Shown piece after piece: positions 10,375-21,050 of a stretch of 64,000 nt of DNA. This DNA is from Ditylenchus dipsaci (lineage: Eukaryota > Nematoda > Chromadorea > Rhabditida > Anguinidae). Position 1 is the first letter of the stretch; the number at the start of each line of letters is the position of its first letter. Under the pieces are notes generated by a model. It saw nothing but the letters and a program-made list of their open reading frames with translations, was not told the origin of the DNA and did not search any database. Where the stretch lies: positions 62,001 to 126,000 of the forward strand of contig SADC01000241.1 in the NCBI GenBank assembly GCA_004194705.1, in the 5' to 3' direction. Both the position numbers and the translations under genes were made by a program.

Positions 10375-13320
10375 TTAACGATTATTCGACAATTGACAGG
10401 TCCCAGATCTCATATAATCGATGCACTGCTGTCTCCGTAAAATTTCTTCATCCTTAAAACGATAGATACTCGAGATCATAGGCCCTAAATAGTAAAATTT
10501 GCTTACTACTCAACGAAAAATAAAAATTATTTTACCAGAGTAGTGAATCTTAATATGAATCGGTTCAATCTGTCGGCACAATTTCAAGTCTTGGCTGATC
10601 TAAAGAGCCTTTATTAGAACGCAGACGAAAAGGATCAACAAACATACGGTATGGTAAGCTCCTGAAAATGCACTCCTAATCAGCGAAATATTATAGCAGG
10701 CTGAACCAATGTTGTTATCTAAAAAACCCAACTTTATAGGAAATGCTTCGAGGACAATAATGGCCTCCGAAAACATCACCAAATCATACCAATATCTGTT
10801 GGATCTTGTACCCTGAAACAGACTTCAAAATATGCGTGCCATTATTAGATAAAAATAACCGACCAGAGAGGATCACAATAAGCCCGATCACTTGACTGGC
10901 TAGTTTGAAAGGACGATTCAGGGTGTATATGTTGGCGAAAGCAATCTATACCACGTCCAGCACATGATAGACACTGCTTGTAATCATAGACTTCTCCGAA
11001 ATACCTGAAAAATTCGACCAGGCACCAACCCAGTTTCAGAATTTTGCCCTTGGGAGACACACGCTAAAAATAAAAGTTGTTATAATCAGCGAGAGCTATT
11101 ATTATTAGAAAGGCACTTCGACGAAATGGACTATCATCACAACCTAAAAAACATTGATTCTTATCATTTAATGACCTGAGTCCTAGAAACTTCTTCTTCG
11201 GGTCATAATTTTGTTCAGATTTAAACTTAACATCTTACAGTGAATTTTCGGCATAGCTGGCACATACTTCTCTGTCTCAATGGGCCAGATGCCCAACGTG
11301 ACACAAGTAATAATATAAAGAGGAGACGCAATTTAATAACCTGACATGTATTCCCAAAACCTTCAAGAGACTAGTGACTAGTGTTACAAGTGTTACACAC
11401 AAGTGTTACACAGTTACAAAAAGACTAGTGTTACAAATAGAGCTGGGCAAAATACCGGTATTTTGTTTTCCCGGTATTAATGCCTGAAACCGGTATTTTT
11501 CGGTATTTTGTCACCAAATGGTTAAGAGGGAGGACCAAGGCATAAAAGTGAAAAAAAATGGGAATTTTATTTATTTATTTTTTTCACTATACACTATTTG
11601 CCCATAGTATTCGCATGCTATCATATGCTGTATGCGTATACGCATACATATCGTACGAAAAACTTGACATTTTCAAATTTTTCAGAAAATTTTCTGAAAA
11701 CTTTTTACTTTTTCGGCTTGGTTCTCCCTTCAAAAAAAACATTATTAACCGATTTTAAAATAACGACTTTCCACATCCAGTTTTTCATTAATAAAATACC
11801 GGTAATAATTAATACCATTGGCCAACCTAGTTAAAAATGAGCCATAGAAAAAGGTCCTAAATTCAAATAATACCAAAGCATAAGACGAAAGACCACCCTG
11901 AAAAGACACATGATACCGTAAAAGGAACATAAAAGGAAGGAAAAACGAACGTAATAAGGTTCACTGAACGAAGGGCCACATTGTGTAAGAAATCTCTTGA
12001 GAACAAGTGCTACTAAAATTTTTGTGGTTAGAGACGACTAAATTTTGCATGAAAGGTTATTAAGATCTCACGAGGCTCTATGATGGGATATGACCGTCTG
12101 CAATAAAAGGTGCCAAATATACACTTGCGGAAAAATAAACACATTACTTTTGTCGCTGAATCCACTGGAAGGTTCTATTCAAAGTTTTCGACGTATTGAA
12201 GCTTATGTCAAGGTCTGAAAATAAAAAAGATCATAAAATCAAAAGAGGCAACGACTTACTGAATCCGGTCTTCTTGTGTACAAATTTTACAATAGGCACT
12301 TTTGTTCTCCCAATGGCACTGACGCTATCAAAATCTTCCGCATGCCTTAAAATGTTGGTGTCACACAGAGAGTTTGTCTAGAATATGACGGAATATCTGA
12401 CCTCAATAAGTCGACAACCTCGATCAGTTTCTTTTCGGAGTGGTCTAGAGACGTGACGGCAATATCTAAAGCAGCTTAATAACTCAAGACTACTACACTT
12501 AAAAAGTGAGGGCACACAAACCGATGTCAGATGTTGGCAGGAACTGAAAGTTAATAAAAGTTTTATCACGCAAAACGAAAATGAAAGAGACCAAATTGGT
12601 CGCGACACTTCCAAATACACCGATTAGAGAAGGACGAAAGAGCGGGCCCAACACTTCACATACTCGATTGAAAACAAATCGGCGAAGAAGAATCTGCAAT
12701 TTTCGATTGATTAACTTCCATTTCGGAATGGCGGATACCTCTCAACGGTAGGCTTTATCCAATCATACAGATCCATAACTTCATCGTGAATGCTAAAAAT
12801 GAGCAAACCACATATAGAATAAAAATGAAAGCTGACTTTCATGAATACCTTTCAAGCGTAGGCTGAAATGTTTTAATTAGAAAATCAGTAAAGTGAGCAA
12901 AAAAAAGAGATGCTAACCTGATAACGCTTTCGTCCTACCTAAATTTATGATGAAATATGCCAAGATGACAAAAGACTTTTACCCAAACAGGCATTTGAAA
13001 AGGATTCCCTCTGTCATTTCTTTGTGTTAGCTCAGTTCCGAATGAGAGATGGTTATTAGCGGTTAGTTGTTGCTGATTTTCAATTTTTATGTTAACTTGA
13101 CTAGGACAAGCGTCACTAAATACAAATGTTAAGGAATCGTAAAGCTGACACTTTTACAACAAACCCCCAATTTTCGAGCGTTAAATTGTTCATACGAATT
13201 GGATTCTGCAGCACTTTGAATAATTAAGCAATTGATTCTTGCAAAAGACATAGTACTTACTTGATTAGTACCCACGGATAAAGCTTCTGCATCAAATGCG
13301 AAAGACAGTAATGAATGCAC
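10375..13320 (-). CDS. gld-4: TRF4/PAPD5 (TENT4)-type non-canonical poly(A) polymerase, GLD-4-like, many exons
   Basis: Adds adenosines to RNA 3' ends; C. elegans GLD-4 is the family member, acting on germline mRNAs. Exons read on the minus strand: 13261-13320, 13165-13205, 12983-13115, 12918-12938, 12849-12862, 12739-12792, 12592-12693, 12522-12543, 12402-12465, 12260-12345, 12148-12214, 12072-12097, 11951-12012, 11874-11897, uncertain small exons near 11200-11360, then 10864-11063, 10790-10812, 10648-10718, 10536-10599 and 10375-10484. Motifs in order: IHDEVMDLYDWIKPT; GVFGSVATNL; FLPTSDIDIAV, whose catalytic DID spans the 12522/12465 junction; TKVPIVKF; NLDISFN (third Asp); YPIIEPLALVLKRFL; GGLSSYAL; LVEFFRYFGEVYDYK; DIDNNIGSACYNI. 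Phases agree at nearly every junction; 12739/12693 is off by one base (real lesion or sequence error). The start exon upstream of 13320 was not found. The symbol is a family-level guess. Confidence 0.85.
11440..11850. repeat. CCGGTATTTT repeat insertion inside an intron of the poly(A) polymerase gene
   Basis: Begins AGAGCTGGGCAAAATACC (the AGAGCTGGGCAAAA string also occurs at 59274) and contains several ACCGGTATTTTNCGGTATTTTG words, with ACCGGTAATAATTAATACC near 11808. It looks like a hAT-type non-autonomous insertion, but its right boundary and target duplication are unclear. It enlarges the intron following the GGLSSYAL exon. Confidence 0.45.
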
Positions 13321-13377
13321 CTTTCAGAAATCCTGAACTCGGAAAATTTTCCAGTAATAATAGAAAGGGTTATATTT

Positions 13378-13512
13378 AAATTGGCCATAGAATACTCAAT
13401 TTTGGCCATAGAATATTTAATTTTGGCCATAGATTACTGAAAATTGGCCATAGAATACTGAAAAATGGCCATAGGTTTCTGAAAATTGGCCATAGATCTC
13501 TGAATTTTAACC
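13378..13512. repeat. 21-bp tandem repeat TTGGCCATAGAATACTGAAA
   Basis: Six degenerate copies of TTTTGGCCATAGAATACTG-like units. Located directly upstream of the first recognised exon of the minus-strand gene. No inverted partner array is visible, unlike the MULE ends elsewhere in the window. Confidence 0.7.
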
Positions 13513-13558
13513 ATACTCGCTCGAAATCATGTTTCAACCACTTTTTAAGATGCTCTTG

Positions 13559-13740
13559 GACCTGAAACATCCTGAAAAGATGTTTTAAGGGTGTCGATGA
13601 CAATTTTCCAAGAAATTTTTTTTGACCGAAATTTGACTTTTTTCCCTGAGCAACCAATGGTCGGAAAAATTACAGAAATTTTTTTTCTCGGAAAAGTGTC
13701 ATCGACACGCTTAAAACATCTTTTCAGGATGTTTCAGGTG
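13559..13740. mobile_element. small hairpin MITE
   Basis: Inverted repeat CCTGAAACATCCTGAAAAGA (from 13560) with its complement ending at 13738, continuing through GTGTCGATGACA / TGTCATCGACAC. No target duplication could be assigned. Confidence 0.55.
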
Positions 13741-14371
13741 GGTACTCATGGGCAAATAGATGCCAGTAAATCTATTCCGAAAGGGTAGGTAGGTAGGCCT
13801 GCATGGTGGGCGGGTATAATAGTAGGGTGGGTTTAAGCACCAGTAGGGTGGTTATGTAGACCTGAAGAGAGGATAGGTGAAAAAATTGGAGTCTTCGACG
13901 ATTTCTATGTACATATACATGAGGAAGAACGAGGATAAATTTGACCTATAACAAGATTTTCCAAGAAAGAATGTTCAAAAAAAAGATAGACATGAAAAAA
14001 TAAATTTTCCGAACTCATTTTCTCAAAAAGCTCAAATTTTAAACTCATTTCTTCAAAAAACTTAAATTCCCAAACTCATCTTGTCTAAAACGGAATATTT
14101 TGAAAAAGCTCCTTAAAACGACAAATGCTGAAAACGGCTAACGACGAAAACAGCTAACGACGAAAACGACATTTTTGAAACTGGCGCTTTTTGAAACGGG
14201 AAACGCCGAAAATCAATACAGGCTGTATTATACAGCCATATTTTTCGCCCTTTTTTCTGTGTTGTAATTATGTTTCTCATCTTCATGCTGAACAACTTCT
14301 GCTTTTTTGCCGTTAAATTGTCTAAAGCCTCGTTTTCAGTATTGATTGTTGCTAGATCAAAGTCTGTCAAA

Positions 14372-15277
14372 ATGAAGCAAGGCAAGTTTGGTAAGCAAAA
14401 GGCGATGGACAAGTCATCGTCTCAGTCGATGGCCGGCAAGAACAAGCAGTCCAGCATGCTCAAAGTCAATTTCGGAGACAATCAGAAGTCCGGAGATCTT
14501 GGACCAAAGAAGAAGATCCCTAAGTTGGCTGATGAATCTTCCGGGTCCGGTTCGTCCTCTGATGATGAAGGTTTGTCTCTTCAAATAAAGTGAGTGCTGG
14601 TAAAAAGCTGCCCTAATTTAGATTTCATTAATGCGATGCTTGGCAGCGATGATTCGTCGGAAGATTTTGCTGATGATGCATACGGCTCTTCGGGTGGCTC
14701 TTTTGTTGAGGAGAGTGAAGGTGTTACGGATGACGATGCTGAAAAGTCCGAGAAAGGTATTTATTTCAGCACGTCAATTCGATCATAGTATCTCTTTTCA
14801 GCTAGTTCTGATGTGACCTCTAGTGACCTGAAGCCAGCTAAGAAGAGTGAGGAGAAGAAGGTCGCATTTAATGGTGTCGTCACTCAGATCTCGCGCAAGT
14901 CTGATGAGCTGAAGTCGCTTCCTGAAAACAATTCGAATGCGGCTCCTGCCAAAGAGGTCAAGTCTACGGGGTTGGAAGCGGCAATCTCTAGGATTCTGGC
15001 CGACAACGCTCACTCGCTGGCCGAGACCATTCTGAAAACTATCAGTGGTGAAGGAATAGCTGTGTCGAGCACCCCCAAGAATGAGGGTGAGAAAGTTGCG
15101 CAAGTCACTCCGGATGGGATCCCTAAGAAGAGAACTGTTGCTGACACTCCGTTGCCGAAGACAATTCAGGAGACGTCGACTGTTGGATCAGTTCCCGCAG
15201 GAGGTGGCAATAAGAAAAAGAACAAGAAGCGCAAGAGAAATAATCAGGCTCACATTAATGCTAGTGGCAAGCAGTGA
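14372..15277 (+). CDS. three-exon gene for a charged, Ser/Lys-rich nuclear-type protein
   Basis: Exons 14372-14570, 14622-14756 and 14802-15277 join in frame (810 bases, 269 residues). Both introns are short and end in TTTAG or TTTTCAG. The protein starts MKQGKFGKQK, has an acidic serine stretch (SSGSGSSSDDEG, then LGSDDSSEDFADD), a possible helical segment GLEAAISRILADNAHSLAET, and a basic tail KKKNKKRKRNN typical of a nuclear localisation signal. I do not recognise the family; the layout resembles ribosome-biogenesis or nucleolar proteins, but that is only an impression. It is transcribed away from the poly(A) polymerase gene, about 1 kb apart, so the two may be divergently arranged. The open frame across two introns supports a functional gene. 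Confidence 0.7.
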
Positions 15278-15699
15278 TAGGTTTTTGTCTGCTTTAGTTT
15301 GTTAACTTTTGTTGTTGAAGTGTCGTTTGTTGATGTTATCGCGTAAAGGTTTGCGGGAATTGTTTACCTTTCGTTTTACCTTTCTCGTTTTTACTTTTCT
15401 TTTTTACCTTTCTTATAGTTTGTCTATTTTCTGGTATACTACATGCACAGGTATTTGTTTGGATGTTGCATTCGAATTCGCTAAAATGTCCACAGCCGGG
15501 CTGCCAGGACACTTTTTCAACAACCTCTAAAAGAGGTGAAACACCGTCTTACCTCCAAGGATTGTGGCTGATGCAGCTTTTTGCGTTTTTATCTTCTGAT
15601 ATTTTGCTTACAGGAAACGCCCTATATAATTTTGAGGTAATTACGAAACTAAGCCATAGCTCTCTTGTTTCTTTTCTTCCAAAAACCGGTAGTTGTTGT

Positions 15700-15876
15700 T
15701 GTTGGCACGTGCAAAATTTGAATTGGCGAAGGACACTTCTCTTTCGTCCATCGGTGTACTCTTTCGAGTTGTTTTGAATGACTCGAAAGAGTACAGAATA
15801 AGACGAAAGAAAAGTGTCCCCCGCCAATTCAAATTTCGCACATGCCACTGCGCGCAAGAACCATGGTCCTTTAAAG
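15700..15876. mobile_element. hairpin MITE with AATTGGCG core and TTAA right end
   Basis: AAATTTGAATTGGCG (15711-15725) pairs with CGCCAATTCAAATTT (15821-15835); the inner stem has CGAAAGAGTACA-like arms. The right end ...CCATGGTCCT is followed by TTAA, as in the larger TTAA elements, but the left TTAA end is not evident. Confidence 0.5.
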
Positions 15877-15967
15877 AAATTCGGCGATTTTGAAATGGCC
15901 CAAAATTTTTTCTAGTTCTTTTTTCGAGTTCTGTTCAGGGATTGACATTTGTTCCCTTTCCTTTTAA

Positions 15968-16354
15968 AATAGTCTCAGCCGAGTCTCAAAAATGTTCCTA
16001 TTTGAGACTATCTGAGACTATTTGAGACCAAGAGACTATGAAACTATTTTAGTCTCAAACCCCAAATTACCGTATTCTCTCTAATAGGCCGACATGTCGG
16101 TTTATTTTTCAACCCTTCAAAAATCGTGAAAATTTTGGGTCGAACTCGACATTTTCGGGTGAAAATCAAAATCGAAAAAGCGGAATCGATAGAGCTCGTG
16201 GGAACTAAGAAAACGCAATAAACAGCGATGTAATTTTTTTTCTTCGGACTGAGATACGGTCCCTCAAAGTAGGGGGTGTCGGTTTATTAGAGGGTGTCGG
16301 CCTATTAGAGAAAATACGGTAGTCTCAGTTCCTTATGAGAACTGAGACTACCGT
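15968..16354. mobile_element. GAGACTA-word palindromic element interrupted by a TA-flanked MITE
   Basis: Repeated TTTGAGACTATCTGAGAC words on the left and TAGTCTCAGTTCC...GAACTGAGACTA on the right. Split at 16070-16319 by a mariner-type MITE. Confidence 0.5.
16070..16319. mobile_element. mariner-type MITE, CCGTATTTTCTCTAATA family
   Basis: Ends CCGTATTCTCTCTAATAGG / CCTATTAGAGAAAATACGG with TA on both sides (16068-16069, 16320-16321). Related copies or fragments occur at 16355-16430, 30272-30400, 31724-31880, 34714-34846, 40912-41040 and 42630-42790. Confidence 0.75.
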
Positions 16355-16503
16355 ATTTTCTCTCTTAATGAGCCCTCTCTAATAATGAACCACCCCCCCC
16401 CTCCTGATTTTTTGACTAGGATTTCAGAGTTAGGGCCATTTTTGTTTTACAATTTCAACATTTTTGAAGAGTTAAAAGACATTTTTGAAGGGCTCCCAAT
16501 ACA

Positions 16504-17508
16504 GGGGTACATGACAATATTTCGCCGACAATTATTTCGCCGACCATTATTTCGCGCGACATTATTTCGCCGACAATTATTTCGCGCGACATTATTTCGC
16601 GGACCATTATTTCGACGCGACTAAATTTCGCCGCCATTATTTATTTTTACTAATTTCATTAATTACATGCCAAACATTTTTCAAGTAAATCCAAAACAAA
16701 GTTTTATTGACTCTAGTTCTATAACAACACATCAGAAAAGCAAATAACACCAAATCAGAGAAGCAAATAACAACATATGAACACTCCTATTATTCTCTAA
16801 CCAGATTCAAAATTTCTTCATCAGATGATTCTTGCTCGCTGGCTGGAATGTAAAGACCTTGAGCCATTCTGAAGTTGGAAGCGATCGCACCTAGATATTG
16901 GAAAGGAAAGATGTTCTTCCAATTGTTCACTGCTTGTGTCACCATTCATTTTATTCGTTCGTCAGCAAGGCGGTACTTCCTTCTCTTCTTTGAAGGACCA
17001 TAAGTCCCTGAGTCCCTTGAACTAAATCCTGCCTTTGTGAACGAGCTCGACATTTCCTTGATTTGATTTATCAGCGTGCGGACAAATAAGGAGACGATTA
17101 ACCTGAAATAAAAAGTAGAAAATAACAAACAACATACTGTATTTTCCTGGACAGCCGCTGAAACATCACGCATCCAATTCGGATGAACGTTCAAGTTAGC
17201 CATACTTTGAAGAGATATCTGAAAAATATAGTGACAAATAAAACTAACACAACAAATACGTGAAGATAAACATAAATAAGGAGACCAAAAAGGAACCGAC
17301 GATTGCATAAAATGATTACATAAACTGATATCGCCATAAAATCATCCAGAAAAAAGGGTCGAATTAGAAAAAAACGACACTTAAAATATCGGCGAAATTT
17401 TGTCGCGGCGAAATATTGGTCCGCGAAATAATGTCGGCGAAATAATTGTCGGCGAAATAATGTCGGCGAAATAATTGTCGGCGAAATATTGTCCGGTACC
17501 GCCCCCCC
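16504..17508 (-). mobile_element. MULE-like element, TTATTTCGCCGACAA word family
   Basis: Ends GGGGTACATGACAATATTTC (16504) and inverted at about 17480-17508; both ends carry tandem TTATTTCGCCGACAA words (16515-16640, 17390-17485). No clear target duplication. Contains a minus-strand gene remnant. Confidence 0.7.
16946..17240 (-). pseudogene. MULE-associated gene remnant with KYRLADERI motif
   Basis: Minus-strand frame starting near MANLNVHPNWMRDVSAAVQE, interrupted by a GTATG...TTTCAG intron (about 17102-17138), then EMSSSFTKAGFSSRDSG and ending [14 protein letters not shown]. The KYRLADERI block recurs in the remnant at 24022-24476 in another word family, so both elements once carried the same gene. 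Function unknown; a C-terminal part of a transposase-associated protein is possible. Confidence 0.5.
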
Positions 17509-17958
17509 TTCCCCACGGTGACTGATCAGATAGAAGAGATGACCTCTTATTCGTGTTTCTCGACTCCAATTTCACGAGAAAAGCGGCTTTTTTTGATTCT
17601 GAGAAAAAAAAGTTTTTCTAATCACAGGGAGTATCATGGATTTTAATCTAAATTTGAAAATTTTAAATTCGCGCTTTTTAAATTTGAAAGGGAATAAGGG
17701 CTGTATTGGGAGGGGAAAGAAATGAAAGACGGCCACTTTATGGCAGAACTTTAGAAAAGTAAATGATTCTATTGTAAATGATTCTATCTTACCATGTTTT
17801 CAACTGGGTCTTTGCGAAAAGAGGCTATATATGCATTTTTTGATCAACACCTACATTCTGGCACAAATTATTCTTACAAAAAGACATTCTGGCACAAACT
17901 CATTCTGAAAATGTCAGTTTGAATTTTGCCGATTGTTTTTTAAAAATCATGCATTTTC
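17509..17958. other. no gene; AT-rich flank
   Basis: No feature supported in the left part. The last 80 bases (GATTGTTTTTTAAAAATCATG...) look like half of a mariner-type MITE that continues after the inserted element at 18657. Confidence 0.35.
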
Positions 17959-18648
17959 GGGCAGGAGTAAGATGCGGCAAATCACATTGCGACAAATCAA
18001 ATTGCGGCAAAATCAGATTGCGGCAAATCAAATTGCGACAATTCAAATTGCGGCAAAATGAAATTGCGGCAAAATCAAATTGCGACAATTCAAATTGCGG
18101 CAAAATCAAATTGCGGCAATTCAAATTGCGGCAAAATCAAATTGCGGCAATTCAAATTGCGGCAAAATCAAATTGCGGCATAAGTGGGAGGGTCACATGG
18201 GCTGCTATTTGGGTTGATCGTTATTTTAGGTGTTGTATACATGGTTAGCTATGTTCTAATGTTGAATTTAGTAGATTTAGTAGAGCAATTATGGTGCTGG
18301 TCAAGATTCGACACTTTTGCTGTCAAACAGCTCATTATGCTGTTTGATTGTTTGCTGATTTTTGTACAGCTAGTCAATTTTTTGGTTTCTAGCAAAATCT
18401 AATCTCACAAACAAGCCTGTTTAGACGGCAGCTTATTGAGACCACATAGTGGTGGCAGATTAAGCATTACTTGGAAGTTTCAAATTTGATTACCGCAATT
18501 TAAACTGTCGCAATATGATTTGCCGCAATTTGAATTGTCGGAATTTCATTTTGCCGCAATTTGAATTGTCGCAATTTGAATTGTCGGAATTTCATTTTGC
18601 CGCAATTTGATTTGTCGCAATGTGATTTGCCGCATCTTACTCCTGCCC
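17959..18648. mobile_element. non-autonomous MULE-like element, GCGGCAAA word family, copy 2
   Basis: The same GGGCAGGA/TCCTGCCC ends as copy 1 and perfect 8-bp duplications GCATTTTC (17951-17958, 18649-18656). The core 18184-18470 matches copy 1 almost base for base, but the number of terminal words differs, so the arrays expand or shrink. Inserted into a TA-type MITE whose remaining half runs to about 18930 (GTCGACGGTATA). Confidence 0.85.
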
Positions 18649-18930
18649 GCATTTTCACGATTGAAAAAGCAAAACTTCGATTTAAGGACAGGCATTTTCA
18701 AAAAATCCCTGTCGTTAAATAGAGGTTTTGCTTTTCTAATGATGAAAGTGCACGATTTTTGAAAAACTATAGGCAAAATCGGAATCCTCGCAATCTTTGC
18801 AAACAGACTATTAAAATAAAACTGTCGAAACAAAAAACAAATTTCAAAAATTGGGCTAAAAAAAGTGTCGGGCAGTAGGTGGGAACGAACTTTTTGGGGT
18901 GTCCTTAAATTGGGAGTCGACGGTATAGTA

Positions 18931-20080
18931 TTACTAGGTGCAACAGGCGCCTATCTGCGACTCTATGTATTTTGAAATTTTAATAAATGTAATCTATCAT
19001 ATATTCCTTTTATTACCCCTTCCTGGGTACCCATCTCCTGACTACCCTCCTACTGGCAGCGCCAACCGCCCTGTTTTTAAATTTTTTTATTATGAAATCA
19101 TTTTATCTATGTCTTATTCTTACTGATTTTCATGCTCATCTTTTGTCTTTTGTATCGAAGAGCTATAATGCAGCCTAGTTACTGTCATCGATTTTCCTGT
19201 GAAAATCGATGGGGCAAAAGGTTAGCTACGAAATTTTTTCTTCATTTTCTGAATTTTTTGGCAACCCTGTATCTACCCTACTTCACCACCTACCTTCCCT
19301 ACCTGCCGATTAGCTATCCTAACATATCTTATTAATTAGATGTTAACATAATATTAATTAGATAAAATTTGCAAAATTTGCATTAATTATTAATTAAAAT
19401 TTGCAATAGCTCAATTTAGACCACATTTCAAAAAAAATTTAAAATCGACCACTACATTTGGTCATTTTGACCCCTAAGGGGGCCACGTGTTTACAAAACC
19501 CGAAATTTTGTGAAGACAAAGTTTTGTTTTAAATTTTCTTTAATTTTTTCCTTTTTTCTTTTATTAAATGCATTCAAATAGGCTTTGAAAGCAAAAAAAG
19601 CACAAAAATTGACGATTGACTAAAGAATTTCTGAGTAACTAACCAAAGTCCAGTTGGATTCAACCCCAACCTGAATACTGCACCTGAACATTTGCCAAGG
19701 ATCTAGCCCAGACCAGTCAGGTGCATTGACAAAGGTTAAGGTTATAATAGACGTGCCAACACCTGAGGATCATTTTGGATCAAAGTGAGTGTTGACAGAA
19801 GCATCCATAGCCTCCAGCCATAACTAGTTAGGGTACATGACAAGATTGACAAAAAAAGAAATTTTTATAAAACCACTAGGTTAATTTTAAAATCGACGGC
19901 GGAACTTAAAACTAAATACACTAAAAGAAAGCTGGAGAAAAACTGCTAAATTTTTACCGGCCAGAATTTTTTTCTAAGGGATCTTTTTAGAGATAAAACC
20001 ATTTGAAGTTGACAGGTGGACTCTGCCAAACGCTAATTCGAACTTCTTTTTGACCAAACCTTTCGTATTTTCGGCGTAGG
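18931..20080. other. no recognised gene
   Basis: AT-rich, with a few pyrimidine-rich stretches. The short frames (18938-19335) have no motifs. Confidence 0.35.
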
Positions 20081-20081
20081 T

Positions 20082-20312
20082 GCGTTTGGCCCCTTTGTGA
20101 CATTTTTTGCATTCTGCCCTATGTTCTGTTTTAGCCACTTAGGCCTACTTAGGCTTAGGCCTTAGGCTTAGGGGTAGGCCTTAGGGTTAGCCTTAGGGAC
20201 CAAAAAATGTCTTACGAACTACAAAATGACTTAAAAATAAAGCCTAAGTGGCTAAAATTGAACACAGGGAAGAACGCCGAAAATGTCACAAAGGGGGCCA
20301 ACGCGTCACAGC
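20082..20312. mobile_element. hairpin MITE with degenerate TTAGGC telomere-like loop
   Basis: TTTGGCCCCTTTGTGACATT (from about 20088) pairs with the inverted copy at about 20278-20300, and AGCCACTTAGGC pairs with GCCTAAGTGGCT. The loop at 20137-20205 is a degenerate run of TTAGGC/TTAGGG words. Being inside a hairpin, the array is more likely carried by the element than a former chromosome end. Confidence 0.6.
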
Positions 20313-20575
20313 CCCTTAAAATTCAAAATCATAATCACTCTGAAAACAACAAAACGCTAAAAAATTTTGAAAAATAATTTTTTCAGCATGTTTTTTTTTA
20401 TTTCACGACCCCCTAAAATTTGAATCCTGGTGCAGTACAAGAATATTTTTTTGCAAAATTCAAATTTTTAAGCGCATATGTGATGCTGATTCTTGCTTTA
20501 GTTTTGAAAATGTGCGATTCAGCGCTTTCATGGCAAGGATTCGCTTTTCAACCACTTTCACTATCTCAAAAAGAC

Positions 20576-21020
20576 TCAAAACTCTATCTTTATTCGTCTG
20601 AAAATAACGAATTCTATTAAATTAGCAGAGAACAACAATAATAACAACGAGAATTTATAATTATTTCTTGATACTGACAGAGTAACACCTTCTTTTCGAC
20701 GCAGCCTGTTTCTTGGGCTAGCCATCAGCACTTGGACAGAAGAATCACTTCCAAAACTTCTTCCTAACGGACGGCGCACCATAAAAAAGCTTCCAGAAGA
20801 CGAGTGCATGCATTATCAGACGCTGAAAGCAAAGCAGTTAAAACTCTACAGGCTCCGAACGAACTCAGAAAAACATTACCTGGGAAATCAGAAAGCCTTA
20901 CACAAACTCGACCTGAGCATCTCCAGTCTTTTCAGCTCTAACATTGACGACATCCTTGGCACGCTTCATCGACACGATCTTCCCTGCTTTAGCAGTCGTT
21001 TGCTCAGACGAGACACCTCA
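20576..21020 (-). other. possible minus-strand gene fragments, unrecognised
   Basis: Two coding-looking minus-strand blocks: near 20910-21010 a frame reading TTAKAGKIVSMKRAKDVVNV, and 20650-20809 a frame starting MHSSSGSFFMVRRPLGRS. A plausible acceptor (GCTTTGCTTTCAG) lies between them, but the joined frame does not stay open. No family recognised. Confidence 0.25.
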
Positions 21021-21050
21021 TGAATACCTGAATAACGGACACTTTATAAA

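Noticed and set aside
13129..13320. Continuous 63-residue ORF as the first exon of the poly(A) polymerase
   Set aside because: Splitting it at GTAAGT (13260) and CTGCAG (13206) keeps phase with the following exons, whereas read-through does not.
20137..20205. Interstitial telomere as proof of a chromosome end fusion
   Set aside because: The array is flanked by an inverted repeat, so transport by a MITE is simpler.
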